Assembly (NCBI GenBank): GCA_001829005.1
Contig: MIAG01000002.1
Coordinates: forward strand, 750,837-814,836
Direction of reading: 5' to 3'
Source of the DNA: Sphingobacteriia bacterium RIFOXYC2_FULL_35_18
Lineage (GTDB): Bacteria; Bacteroidota; Bacteroidia; Chitinophagales; Chitinophagaceae
DNA: 64,000 bases
Both the position numbers and the translations under genes were made by a program. The first letter of the stretch is position 1. Each line of letters starts with the position of its first letter. The notes under the pieces are model-generated. The model made no database searches, was not told the origin of the DNA, and was given only the letters and a program-made list of their open reading frames with translations. Below, one piece after another: positions 9,167 to 17,456 of the stretch.

Positions 9167-10051
9167 ATGAAACAGCAAGAACAATTAAGTAGTCCTATTG
9201 CCGGTTGCATGAGATGGGGAAAATGGGGAGCTAATTTTTCAACCGCTGCTTATAGAGCAATGATTGAAGAGTGCTTAGCTATTGGCGTTAATAGTTTTGA
9301 TCATGCAGATATTTATGGTGATTATACCACAGAAGAAGAATTTGGAGATGCATTAAAAGAAGACAAAACATTGCGTTCTCAAATAAAATTGATTACTAAG
9401 TGCGGTATTCAAATGGTAACTGAGAATAGGCCCAACCACAATATCAAATCGTATAATACCAGTAAAAAACATATTATCCGATCTGCAGAGCAATCATTAA
9501 AAAACTTTGGTACCGACTATTTAGATGTCCTTTTAATTCATCGTCCAGATCCATTACTTGCACCAGAAGAAGTAGCTGAAGCAATCCAGACTTTACAAAA
9601 TCAAGGAAAAGTACACGCATTTGGTGTATCTAATTTTTTGCCTCATCAAGTGAATATGTTGCGTAAATGGGTACCCATTCAATACAATCAAATTGAAGTG
9701 TCTATTATTTGTACTGCTCCATTTAATAATGGAATTTTAGACAATTGCATTGAAAATGAAATTACACCAATGGCATGGGCGCCATTAGGCGGAGGATTGC
9801 TTACAGATGATTTGCATCCACACTATAGAAGTATTACACATGCTGCATCATTATTGACTGAAAAGTATGTTGCTGGATTGAACGAAATATTAATTGCATG
9901 GTTGAACACCCATCCGTCTAAAATTCTACCAGTAATTGGAACCACTAAATCAGAGCGATTGGCTCAAGCAAAAATTGCAGCTTCCATCAAACTAACCCGA
10001 GAAGACTGGTTCTTAATGATGAAAGCTGCAACAGGTGAAGATGTAGCATAA
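9167..10051 (+). CDS. Aldo/keto reductase family oxidoreductase
   Basis: 294 residues, typical family length. The catalytic tetrad can be located: Asp in FDHADIYGDY together with the following Tyr, Lys in LITKCGI, and His in LLIHRPD. QGKVHAFGVSNF and the C-terminal PVIGTTKSERL are the cofactor-binding parts of the (alpha/beta)8 barrel. It resembles the YdhF-type NADPH-dependent reductases. Substrate cannot be inferred. It lies between a terminator and the convergent pgk gene (2 bases away). Confidence 0.9.
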   Translation: MKQQEQLSSPIAGCMRWGKWGANFSTAAYRAMIEECLAIGVNSFDHADIYGDYTTEEEFGDALKEDKTLRSQIKLITKCGIQMVTENRPNHNIKSYNTSKKHIIRSAEQSLKNFGTDYLDVLLIHRPDPLLAPEEVAEAIQTLQNQGKVHAFGVSNFLPHQVNMLRKWVPIQYNQIEVSIICTAPFNNGILDNCIENEITPMAWAPLGGGLLTDDLHPHYRSITHAASLLTEKYVAGLNEILIAWLNTHPSKILPVIGTTKSERLAQAKIAASIKLTREDWFLMMKAATGEDVA

Positions 10052-10053
10052 TC

Positions 10054-11274
10054 TTATTGAACTGCAATGGCTGCAATACCAGGCAATACTTTTCCTTCAA
10101 AGTATTCCAACATAGCACCACCACCAGTACTTACATAACTAACCTGATCAGCAAAACCAAACTGATTTACTGCAGCAACACTGTCACCGCCGCCTACTAA
10201 ACTAAATGCACCATTAGCGGTTGCTTCAGCTACTGCAATAGCAATTGCTTTAGTTCCTTGCTGAAATTTTTCCATTTCAAAAACACCCATCGGACCATTC
10301 CATAAAATGGTTTTTGAACTTTTAATAGTTGCAGCAAAAGAAGCAGCAGCTTCTGGTCCAATATCTAATCCCATCCAACCATCAGGCACTTGATTACTTT
10401 CTGCAATATTAGTATTGGCATCTGCAGCAAAATTATCGGCAACTACGCTGTCTGAGGGCAAATGAATATTCACTCCTTTAGCAGCTGCTTTATTTAAAAT
10501 ATCCAAAGCGGTACTTAATCGATCTTCTTCGCAAAGGCTTTTCCCAATTTGCCCTCCCTGTGCTTTCATAAATGTATATGCCATTCCACCACCAATGATA
10601 ATATCAGTTGCGCGTTCTAATAAATTCTCAATAATTAAAATCTTATCACTCACTTTAGCACCGCCAATAATTGCGGTAAAAGGTTTAGCGGCTTTATGCA
10701 ACACCAATTCAGCTGCCTTTACTTCTCCTTCCATTAATAACCCAAACATTTTTTTATCTGCACTAAAATATTGTGCAATTACAGCAGTTGATGCATGTGC
10801 TCTATGTGCAGTACCAAAAGCATCATTCACGTAAACATCTCCGAGTTTACTTAGTTTTTCAGCAAATGATGCATCTCCATTTTCTTCCTCTTTATAGAAT
10901 CGCAAATTTTCTAGCAATAAAACTTCGCCGGCTTTTAAACTTTCAGACTTATCATATGCTTCTTGGCCTATACAATCATTGGCAAATTGAACCAATACTT
11001 CTTTATTCATTGCATTACTTAATAAGGTTTGCAAATGACCAGTAATATGGATCAATGAACTTTTTGTTTCGGGTCCTTCTTTGGGTCTACCCAAGTGACT
11101 CATTAAAATTACAGCACCACCGTCTTGCAAAATTTTCACAATCGTTGGAACTGCAGCTCTCATTCTATTATCGTCTCCAATAGCATAGGTTTGCTTATCT
11201 AAAGGCACATTAAAATCAACTCTAATTAAGGCTTTCATTCCTGAAAAATTAAACGCTACAAAAGGACTCGTCAT
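10054..11274 (-). CDS. pgk: Phosphoglycerate kinase
   Basis: 406 residues from the ATG at 11274 ([12 protein letters not shown]), the usual position relative to RVDFNVPL. Motifs: [58 protein letters not shown] and the nucleotide loop [15 protein letters not shown]. It makes ATP from 1,3-bisphosphoglycerate. A longer frame to 11304 begins at TTG inside the T tract of the gap terminator and is rejected. It follows gap, but that terminator lies between them, so pgk depends on read-through or on a promoter I could not place. Confidence 0.97.
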   Translation of the reverse strand: MTSPFVAFNFSGMKALIRVDFNVPLDKQTYAIGDDNRMRAAVPTIVKILQDGGAVILMSHLGRPKEGPETKSSLIHITGHLQTLLSNAMNKEVLVQFANDCIGQEAYDKSESLKAGEVLLLENLRFYKEEENGDASFAEKLSKLGDVYVNDAFGTAHRAHASTAVIAQYFSADKKMFGLLMEGEVKAAELVLHKAAKPFTAIIGGAKVSDKILIIENLLERATDIIIGGGMAYTFMKAQGGQIGKSLCEEDRLSTALDILNKAAAKGVNIHLPSDSVVADNFAADANTNIAESNQVPDGWMGLDIGPEAAASFAATIKSSKTILWNGPMGVFEMEKFQQGTKAIAIAVAEATANGAFSLVGGGDSVAAVNQFGFADQVSYVSTGGGAMLEYFEGKVLPGIAAIAVQ

Positions 11275-11302
11275 AAAAAATTTATTTAAAGGCAATTTAA
11301 CC

Positions 11303-11341
11303 AAAAAACAAAAGCCGTCCCGAAAAATCGAAACGGCTTTT
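11303..11341 (-). terminator. Terminator between gap and pgk
   Basis: Minus-strand hairpin AAAGCCGTTTCGA/TCGGGACGGCTTT, with two G-U pairs and loop TTTT, followed by TTTTGTTTTTT. It should end or attenuate transcription after gap, before pgk. Confidence 0.85.
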
Positions 11342-11359
11342 AATGCTATTATTAAAGAA

Positions 11360-12373
11360 TTATTTGCTGATTAATCCTGCAAAGTATTGTACAGTTCTTA
11401 CCAACTGACTTACATAACTCATTTCGTTATCGTACCAGCTAACTGTCTTCACCATTTGAGTATCACCAACAGTCATCACTTTGGTTTGAGTTGCATCAAA
11501 CAAAGAACCGAAATGGGTTCCGATAATATCTGAACTCACAATTTCATCTTCATTGTAACCAAAGCTTTCATTAGCAGCAGCTTTCATTGCAGCATTGATT
11601 TCTTCAGCAGTTACTTTCTTGCTTAAGATGGTAGTTAACTCAGTTAAAGAACCAGTGATGGTTGGAACACGTTGTGCACTTCCATCTAACTTTCCTTTTA
11701 ACTCAGGTAATACTAAACCAATTGCTTTAGCTGCACCAGTACTATTTGGAACAATATTGGCAGCTGCAGCTCTAGCTCTTCTTAAATCTCCTTTAGGATG
11801 TGGAGCATCTAATGTATTCTGGTCATTGGTATAAGCGTGTATAGTGCTCATGATACCAGTTAAAATACCATACTGATCATTCAATACTTTAGCCATTGGA
11901 GCCAAACAGTTGGTAGTACAAGACGCACAAGAGATAATGGTTTCAGAACCATCTAAAATGGCATGATTCACATTAAATACCACTGTTTTTAAATCACCAG
12001 TTGCTGGAGCAGAAATAACCACTCTTTTAGCACCTGCTTTAATATGCGCTTCTGCTTTATCTTTATCAGTAAAGAATCCTGTTGATTCAATTACTACATC
12101 AACACCATGCGCACCCCAAGGAATTTGAGCTGGGTCACGTTGTGCATATATTTTTACAGTTTCGCCGTTTACTACAATTGAATCATCTGTTGAAGTTACA
12201 GTAGCATCAAAACGTCCTTGTGCACTGTCGTATTTTAATAAATGTGCCAATACCGCTGGACTGGTTAAATCGTTGATAGCAACCACATCTATACCTTTCA
12301 TATTGTAAATCTGACGAAATACCAAGCGACCGATTCTTCCAAAACCGTTAATAGCAACTTTTACTGTACTCAT
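11360..12373 (-). CDS. gap: Glyceraldehyde-3-phosphate dehydrogenase, type I
   Basis: 337 residues. N-terminal Rossmann motif INGFGRIGR (residues 8-16), Asp35 consistent with NAD preference, and the catalytic SCTTNC with Cys152. The C-terminal WYDNEMSY is conserved. The enzyme oxidises glyceraldehyde-3-phosphate in glycolysis and runs in reverse in gluconeogenesis; pgk follows on the same strand. A -7-like element TAAATTTG lies on the minus strand at 12413-12420, without a clear -33 partner. Confidence 0.98.
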   Translation of the reverse strand: MSTVKVAINGFGRIGRLVFRQIYNMKGIDVVAINDLTSPAVLAHLLKYDSAQGRFDATVTSTDDSIVVNGETVKIYAQRDPAQIPWGAHGVDVVIESTGFFTDKDKAEAHIKAGAKRVVISAPATGDLKTVVFNVNHAILDGSETIISCASCTTNCLAPMAKVLNDQYGILTGIMSTIHAYTNDQNTLDAPHPKGDLRRARAAAANIVPNSTGAAKAIGLVLPELKGKLDGSAQRVPTITGSLTELTTILSKKVTAEEINAAMKAAANESFGYNEDEIVSSDIIGTHFGSLFDATQTKVMTVGDTQMVKTVSWYDNEMSYVSQLVRTVQYFAGLISK

Positions 12374-12458
12374 TGATAGCTGTTTTAATTTGATTAATTA
12401 GCGTTAGGATGGCAAATTTACAGTTTCTAAAATCAATTTGCGTAATTTGATAAAAAAG

Positions 12459-12490
12459 TTTGGCAGAAAACAATTTGCCTCTTATTTTTG
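12459..12490 (+). promoter_or_regulatory. Promoter of tRNA-Glu
   Basis: TTTG at 12459-12462, 20-base spacer, TATTTTTG at 12483-12490. An exact Bacteroidota promoter, placing the start about 15 bases before the mature tRNA. Confidence 0.85.
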
Positions 12491-12511
12491 CAACCCGAAA
12501 GATAAAACCAT

Positions 12512-12583
12512 GGCCGGTTCGTCTATCGGTTAGGACAGCCCCCTTTCACGGGGCAAAGACGGGTTCGATTCCCGTACCGGCTA
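12512..12583 (+). tRNA. tRNA-Glu (UUC)
   Basis: 72 bases forming a full cloverleaf. The acceptor stem GGCCGGT/ACCGGCT has one G-U pair and A as discriminator. The anticodon loop CTTTCAC carries TTC between CCCC and GGGG. The T arm contains GGGTTCGATTCCC. The 3' CCA is not encoded, so it is added after transcription. It has its own promoter at 12459 and a terminator at 12589. Confidence 0.95.
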
Positions 12584-12588
12584 CAAAG

Positions 12589-12617
12589 CCCTCGAACGAA
12601 AGTGAGAGGGTTTTTTT
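12589..12617 (+). terminator. Terminator after tRNA-Glu; first unit of a hairpin family
   Basis: CCCTC/GAGGG stem with the 12-base loop GAACGAAAGTGA, then seven T. The loop sequence recurs in the hairpins that follow (12617-12803), unlike any other terminator in the window. Confidence 0.8.
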
Positions 12618-12803
12618 ATTTGCGAACGTGCCGAATGCATTCGGCTAAGTGAGTAAATAGAAAAACCCAGCAGCGGCGCAGCCGATGCGAGGGCTTTGGG
12701 TAAGGCCACCATTTGGGGAAGACATTTCGAACAAAGTGAGAAATGGCAATCCCAATTACACGAAGTGTGGCCGAGGAAGACGGCCGAGTACAACGAGGCC
12801 GTC
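12617..12803. repeat. Cluster of related hairpins with shared loop motif
   Basis: Non-coding and richer in GC than its surroundings. Units: stem TATTTGC/GTAAATA (12617-12659) closing on CGAAC...AGTGAG, with the palindrome GCCGAATGCATTCGGC (12630-12645) inside the loop; a nested hairpin around CGGC-GCA-GCCG (12674-12684); CATTTC-GAACAAAGTGA-GAAATG (12723-12745); ACAC-GAA-GTGT (12758-12768); and GACGGCC-GAGTACAACGA-GGCCGTC (12779-12803). Stems differ while the loops share CGAAC...AGTGAG, so this looks like a structural repeat family rather than simple duplication. The tRNA terminator is a further member. No coding frame here is convincing. Confidence 0.7.
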
Positions 12804-12862
12804 AATCCAGTAGGCAAAAGCAGCATTTTATATCAAGCTCGCCTCTTATAAAAAAGAATAAT

Positions 12863-13252
12863 ATGAGAACTTCTTTCATCGCGTTATTTCTACTTGGACT
12901 ATTACAATTATCCTGCACCAAAAAAGACGATTTAAATACCGCTACATTCCAAGTGAAAATTATTAAAGAAGTATGCAATGATGCAATTGTACAGTTAATC
13001 GATACTAGTTATAAACAATATGCGGAAAACGGATTTGCTTTTGAAGGACAAAACTATGATCATGTTTTTTTCACCAGATTTAGTTGTGCCGACCGTACAA
13101 AAATGCAAACCTTAACAAGTAATCTTACTGGTTTAATCATTAGCGTGAAACTACTCAATCAAGCAAAATCAGAACCCGATTGTGGCACTTGCAGAGCAAC
13201 AGTAAGCAGCAGGCCCAACAAATTTCAATTTATAGAAGTGGTTGGATTATAA
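12863..13252 (+). CDS. Small lipoprotein of unknown function
   Basis: 129 residues from the ATG at 12863. The signal peptide ends in a lipobox (LLQLSC, Cys18) followed by TKKDD, so it is probably lipid-anchored. The mature part has five cysteines, including CGTC near the C-terminus, which could form disulfides. No family recognised. An in-frame extension upstream to 12743 runs through the hairpin cluster and is rejected. It is followed 25 bases later by the SRAP gene. Confidence 0.75.
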   Translation: MRTSFIALFLLGLLQLSCTKKDDLNTATFQVKIIKEVCNDAIVQLIDTSYKQYAENGFAFEGQNYDHVFFTRFSCADRTKMQTLTSNLTGLIISVKLLNQAKSEPDCGTCRATVSSRPNKFQFIEVVGL

Positions 13253-13277
13253 CCTCCGAGTTGCGTAATTTTAAACT

Positions 13278-14015
13278 ATGTGTTATTACAACTCACTTAA
13301 AATTCCTTCCAAAAAAAAGATCAAACTAAAAGGGAAAGAAAAAGAAATTCCACCTGTAGATATTCAAGTGCAGTCTGGATTTAGTTATGCATCATGGCCA
13401 ATCATTATTGAAGACAACGCAGGTGAATGGCATCCTGAATTGGCTCATTGGGAATTCATTCCTTGGTTTATACAACATATAGGTGAGCTAGAAGAAAGTA
13501 GAAAAAAATATACCACCCTTAATGCTACAGCTGAAAAATTATTTGAAAGCAAACTTTATCAAGCTGCTGCAAAAGCAAGAAGGTGTTTGGTATTGAGCAC
13601 AGGGTTTTATGAATGGAGACATTTTCAAGGAGCAGATGATAAAAAACCAATTGCCTACCCCTATTTTATTCATAGCGCTAACAAAGAAGAACCCTTATTC
13701 TATATGGCGGGTATATGGCAACCTTGGACCGACAAATTATCTGGAGAAATGATCCATAGTTTTGCCATTGTTACCACCCAAGCAAATGGCTTGATGCAAA
13801 AAATTCACAACACAAAAAAAAGAATGCCCACCATACTTCCTCACGAATTAGCGGAAGAATGGATTGGACCTTTAAGAGAAAAAAGAATAAAAGAATTAGC
13901 TACCTACCAGCTTCCGGAAGCTGCACTTAGAGCGCATACTATTGCAAAAGATTTTAATAGGGGAATTACAAACCCTCAAGCAGCTGTAGATTATACCAAT
14001 TTACCACCGCTATAA
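13278..14015 (+). CDS. SRAP/YedK (HMCES)-type abasic-site DNA-protein crosslinking protein
   Basis: 245 residues. The essential features of the SOS response-associated peptidase family are present: Cys2 immediately after the initiator Met (MCYYNS), which becomes N-terminal and links to abasic DNA; Glu in STGFYEWRH (around 112-120); and His in the KIHNTKKRMP segment. The family shields abasic sites in single-stranded DNA at replication forks. It overlaps the convergent moaC-moaB gene by 6 bases. I saw no obvious LexA box upstream. Confidence 0.92.
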   Translation: MCYYNSLKIPSKKKIKLKGKEKEIPPVDIQVQSGFSYASWPIIIEDNAGEWHPELAHWEFIPWFIQHIGELEESRKKYTTLNATAEKLFESKLYQAAAKARRCLVLSTGFYEWRHFQGADDKKPIAYPYFIHSANKEEPLFYMAGIWQPWTDKLSGEMIHSFAIVTTQANGLMQKIHNTKKRMPTILPHELAEEWIGPLREKRIKELATYQLPEAALRAHTIAKDFNRGITNPQAAVDYTNLPPL

Positions 14016-14924
14016 TCCATGTCTATCCCCAGCAATCACTTCTAACACATGTAATACTTGCGGAAATAACGCATCCATATATTCTGTTGCACCAGATAAT
14101 GAACCAGGGAATGTTAGCACCAGTGTTTGGTTGATCAAACCCGCTACACTTCTAGACAGCATGGCATATGGCATTCGCTCTTGTCCGTACCTTCTAGCGG
14201 TTTCCATTATACCATCTAACTCACGATCTAATAAAGGCTTAACTGTGTCGGGGGTGATGTCTCTTAAGGAAACACCTGTACCGCCCACCATAATTAATAA
14301 TTGTATGCCCTCATGTGTATTGGCAGCCACTTGTTCTTGAATGGCAGTTGAATCATCAGGTATCACTTTATAAACAGGCACTTGTATATCCAATTTCTTT
14401 AAAGCTTCAATAACTGCAATACCCGCTTTATCTTCTGCCTTATTTGCTGAAACGGTATCTGAACAAACAATAACGGCTGCTTGTAAACCCTTATTTAAAT
14501 ATGATTTTTTGTCTGTCTTTCCACCTGTTTTTGATTTTAATTGAATCTGCTGGATTACAACATTTTTATCAATGGGTTTCAGCATATCATATAGGGTTAA
14601 TGCAGCAATAGAAGCACCGTGCATGGCTTCCACTTCAACTCCCGTTTTATAAACAGTATGCACTTCAACCTCAATTATAATTTTCAAATCAGTTATATTG
14701 AATCTCACATCGGTAAATTCAACGGGCAAAGGATGACAATCTGGAATTAATTCACTGGTTTTTTTTACTCCAAATAAAGCAGCCACTTTAGCAAAAGAAA
14801 ATACATCTCCTTTCGGTACTTTTCTTTGTTCAATTGCTTCAATTGTTTCTTGCTTAGATACCAAAACAGTGGCTTCTGCAATTGCTTTTCGAAGTGTGTT
14901 CGATTTATGAGTAATATTAACCAT
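14010..14924 (-). CDS. moaCB: Bifunctional molybdenum cofactor protein MoaC-MoaB
   Basis: 304 residues with two domains. Residues 1-150 are MoaC (cyclic pyranopterin monophosphate synthase): KGDVFSFAKVAALFGVKK, DCHPLPVEF, GVEVEAMHGASIAALTLYDM, KSKTGGK. Residues 155-304 are MoaB/MogA (molybdopterin adenylyltransferase fold): VIVCSDTVSANKAEDKAG, MVGGTGVSLRDITPDTV, FPGSLSGATEYM. The fusion couples the second pterin step to the late adenylylation step. Last gene of the molybdenum block; moaE ends 2 bases upstream. Confidence 0.93.
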   Translation of the reverse strand: MVNITHKSNTLRKAIAEATVLVSKQETIEAIEQRKVPKGDVFSFAKVAALFGVKKTSELIPDCHPLPVEFTDVRFNITDLKIIIEVEVHTVYKTGVEVEAMHGASIAALTLYDMLKPIDKNVVIQQIQLKSKTGGKTDKKSYLNKGLQAAVIVCSDTVSANKAEDKAGIAVIEALKKLDIQVPVYKVIPDDSTAIQEQVAANTHEGIQLLIMVGGTGVSLRDITPDTVKPLLDRELDGIMETARRYGQERMPYAMLSRSVAGLINQTLVLTFPGSLSGATEYMDALFPQVLHVLEVIAGDRHGL

Positions 14925-14926
14925 GA

Positions 14927-15370
14927 TTAATTATTTTGCTTCCAAACCGTACTATTGTCTTCACAAATTTCTTTCCCCCAAATAGGCAATTCTTTTTTTA
15001 TGGTTTCAACCATTTCATTACATGCATCAATAGCATCTCTTCTATGCGCAGAAGAAGTAAAAACAAACAAACAAATTTCACCCACTTCCACCCTACCTAA
15101 GCTATGATAAATATGCATACAAGTAAGTGCATATTTAGCAAAAAATGATTCCCGAATAACAGCCATTTTTTCCACCACCATTTCTTCATAAGCAGTGTAT
15201 TCAATTGCAGTAACTTTTTTATTGTCTATTTCATCTGCTCTTACTTGTCCTAAAAAAATACTATGTGCACCAATACTCACTTTAGATGAATGCTTTTGAA
15301 TATCTTCTGCTATTTTTTGTGCAGCAATAGGACCACTAACAAAAATAGAACTTGGTTTTTTATTACTCAT
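14927..15370 (-). CDS. moaE: Molybdopterin synthase catalytic subunit MoaE
   Basis: 147 residues. Family pattern: GAHSIFLGQVRADE, IEYTAYEEMVVEKM, HIYHSLGRVEVGEICLFVF, SAHRRDAIDACNEMVETIKK, LPIWGKEI. It receives sulfur from thiocarboxylated MoaD to make molybdopterin. The start overlaps the end of moeB by 8 bases, so translation is probably coupled. Confidence 0.95.
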   Translation of the reverse strand: MSNKKPSSIFVSGPIAAQKIAEDIQKHSSKVSIGAHSIFLGQVRADEIDNKKVTAIEYTAYEEMVVEKMAVIRESFFAKYALTCMHIYHSLGRVEVGEICLFVFTSSAHRRDAIDACNEMVETIKKELPIWGKEICEDNSTVWKQNN

Positions 15371-16475
15371 TGCTTACTCTATTAAAATAGGCAGTTAAGC
15401 CGCCTTTTAAACTATATGCTTCCACTTTCTTATGCAATTTAATTAATTGTGCAGCATATATACTTCTTATTCCTTGATGACATAAAACATAGATGGGCTT
15501 TTCAGGAAGCAGATGAATAGATTCCTTTAATACAGACATAGGAATTTGAGCATGTGAAAAATCAATAGTTGGATACTCATGTAACTCTCTTACATCAAGA
15601 ATAAATATATTCGAATCATACTTTAGATCTAAAAACTGAGACACATCAATTTCATCAATATCAATCTCTTCTAAATCTGCTTCTGTAAAATCGCAAACAA
15701 TTTGATAGTTGGTTGTATTAATAAAATGTTCATCAATTAATGGAACTTCAGCGCTTGAATTCATCTCAATTTCATACCACCGAGCTGCCAAGAAATTATA
15801 AGTAAGTAGTCGATTATTCAAGGGTTTACCCAAATCTGCAATTAGTTTTATTGCTTCCGCAGCTTGCATGGTTCCAATAATGCCAGGCAATACTCCTATG
15901 ACTCCTGTTTCTTCGCAGGTTGCAAATTCATTAGCAGCAGGCTGTACGGGAAACAAATGGCGATAATGAATAGGAGGCTTTGCATCACTTGAAAAATTAA
16001 AAACGGCAACCTGACCTTCGTATCCGGATACTGCTCCAAACACTACAGGCTTTTGCAACCACACGCAAACATCATTGATTAAATATTTAGCCGAGAAATT
16101 ATCTGTAGCATCAATGACTAAATCATAAACCTTAATAATTTCAGCTGCATTATTTTTACTTAATTCAAAAGGATATTCTATAATATTAACCGAACTATTT
16201 TGTGCTTTGGCCTTAATTGCTGCCGCTTCCACTTTCAACCTGCCTACCTCTTTTTCCTCATATAATAATTGACGATGTAAATTACTTTTAGTGATTTTGT
16301 CTGCATCCATTATACCAATGGTTCCTACACCTACCCCAACGAGGTATTGCAATACAGGACAGCCCAATCCACCCATACCCACAATCAACACTTTAGCTTT
16401 ACCCAATTTTTCTTGTGCAGCTATTCCAAATCCAGGTAGAATGATTTGTCTGATATAACGATTATTCAAGTCCAT
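15363..16475 (-). CDS. moeB: MoeB/ThiF-type adenylyltransferase with C-terminal rhodanese domain
   Basis: 370 residues. Residues 1-240 are the E1-like fold: GMGGLGCP nucleotide loop (33-40), DADKI, SNLHRQLLY, DATDNFSAKYLIND. Residues 270-370 are a rhodanese domain with active loop CHQGIRS (Cys332). It should adenylate the MoaD C-terminus and supply sulfur. Oddity: the zinc site of MoeB, usually two CxxC pairs, is altered. The first pair reads HYRH (His170, His173) and the second is absent (RWYEIEMNSS, 233-241); Cys187 in the TCEE loop is kept. It lies between moaD and moaE. Confidence 0.92.
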   Translation of the reverse strand: MDLNNRYIRQIILPGFGIAAQEKLGKAKVLIVGMGGLGCPVLQYLVGVGVGTIGIMDADKITKSNLHRQLLYEEKEVGRLKVEAAAIKAKAQNSSVNIIEYPFELSKNNAAEIIKVYDLVIDATDNFSAKYLINDVCVWLQKPVVFGAVSGYEGQVAVFNFSSDAKPPIHYRHLFPVQPAANEFATCEETGVIGVLPGIIGTMQAAEAIKLIADLGKPLNNRLLTYNFLAARWYEIEMNSSAEVPLIDEHFINTTNYQIVCDFTEADLEEIDIDEIDVSQFLDLKYDSNIFILDVRELHEYPTIDFSHAQIPMSVLKESIHLLPEKPIYVLCHQGIRSIYAAQLIKLHKKVEAYSLKGGLTAYFNRVSNE

Positions 16476-16476
16476 A

Positions 16477-16710
16477 TTATCCTCCAGAGAATGGGGGCAT
16501 TAATGCCACCGTATCTCCCATTTTAAGTTTAATATTTTCATGTACCATTTTCTGATTAACAGCAATAAAATATTTTTTATTTGCCAATGCTGGGTAGCGC
16601 TCAATTAAGTCATTCACGATTGAATCTAAATCGGTGCAATTATTCAATAACACCGAATCAACCAGCGTAATATCGATTATTGATCCAAAGAAAATTACTT
16701 GTACATCCAT
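16477..16710 (-). CDS. moaD: Molybdopterin synthase sulfur carrier subunit MoaD
   Basis: 77 residues with a ubiquitin-like fold, ending in PPFSGG, the C-terminal Gly-Gly that MoeB activates and that carries the thiocarboxylate. LKMGDTVALMPP is the conserved last strand. One base separates it from moeB; 4 bases separate it from the upstream TSUP gene. Confidence 0.95.
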   Translation of the reverse strand: MDVQVIFFGSIIDITLVDSVLLNNCTDLDSIVNDLIERYPALANKKYFIAVNQKMVHENIKLKMGDTVALMPPFSGG

Positions 16711-16714
16711 AGGT

Positions 16715-17446
16715 TTAGTTTACAAAAAACAATTTAGTTGCCGCAACAATTAATACCGATGCTAAAATAAATTTCAACTGATCTGCTTTTAATTTCTTAG
16801 CCCCAATATATGCACCCAACCAACCGCCGATTAAAACAAATAAAATGATCACATAAATGGATGGATCTAATTGAAATCCATTTTGAACTTGCCCAACCAT
16901 CCCTGCTGCTGAATTCAAAAATATAAAAATTGCACTCAAAGCTGCAGTTTGCTGTTGTGTAGACCAACCCATCAAAAGTAGTAATGGCGATAATAATATG
17001 CCCCCGCCCATTCCTATCATTCCAGATACTAGGCCAATAAATGCTCCTGCAATACTCAACCAATACCACTTAGGTGCAGGTTTATGATTACTTGCTTTAC
17101 TTAAAAACAATATTCTAGCAACTGCGATTAATAAAACAATAGCCAACAATTTTTTATAAAAACTTTCTGAAATAGGCACAATGCTTCCTATATAGGCAAA
17201 TGGAATAGAAGTAATAACCAAGGGCCAAAGCATAGAAGAATTAAAATGTTTGGCTCTATAAAATGAAATAAATGCTAAACATGAAACCAATAAGTTTAGT
17301 ATTAATGCGGTTGGTTTTATTACACCTGCACTAAAATTAAAGATTGCCATCAACGCTAAATATCCACTTGCGCCACCATGACCAACGGAAGCATATAAAA
17401 ATGCAATCACAAAAAAAGCAAGTCCATAAAGAATGATTTCTTCCAT
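16715..17446 (-). CDS. TSUP (TauE/SafE) family membrane transporter
   Basis: 243 residues from the ATG at 17446 (MEEIILYGLAFF); a longer frame to 17506 would overlap moeA by about 50 bases and lacks support. About eight hydrophobic segments. Family signatures: ASVGHGGASGYLALMAI near the N-terminus and GMIGMGGGILLSPLLLL in the middle. TSUP proteins move sulfite, sulfonates or related anions. Its place inside the molybdenum operon suggests uptake or export of an anion linked to the cofactor or the enzyme, possibly molybdate or sulfur oxyanions; that is inference. Confidence 0.88.
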   Translation of the reverse strand: MEEIILYGLAFFVIAFLYASVGHGGASGYLALMAIFNFSAGVIKPTALILNLLVSCLAFISFYRAKHFNSSMLWPLVITSIPFAYIGSIVPISESFYKKLLAIVLLIAVARILFLSKASNHKPAPKWYWLSIAGAFIGLVSGMIGMGGGILLSPLLLLMGWSTQQQTAALSAIFIFLNSAAGMVGQVQNGFQLDPSIYVIILFVLIGGWLGAYIGAKKLKADQLKFILASVLIVAATKLFFVN

Positions 17447-17456
17447 AATAAGCAGG

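Noticed and set aside
11275..11304. Ten-residue extension of phosphoglycerate kinase
   Set aside because: It starts at TTG within the T tract of the gap terminator.
12460..12648. Open frame across tRNA-Glu
   Set aside because: It reads through the tRNA and its terminator; no family resemblance.
12585..12810. Integration site or prophage remnant at tRNA-Glu
   Set aside because: No integrase, no duplicated tRNA end and no phage genes are visible in the window.
12581..12826. Minus-strand frame through the hairpin cluster
   Set aside because: It overlaps the tRNA end and follows repeat structure; composition is not protein-like.
12743..12862. N-terminal extension of the 12863 lipoprotein
   Set aside because: It would be translated from the hairpin cluster and place the signal peptide internally.
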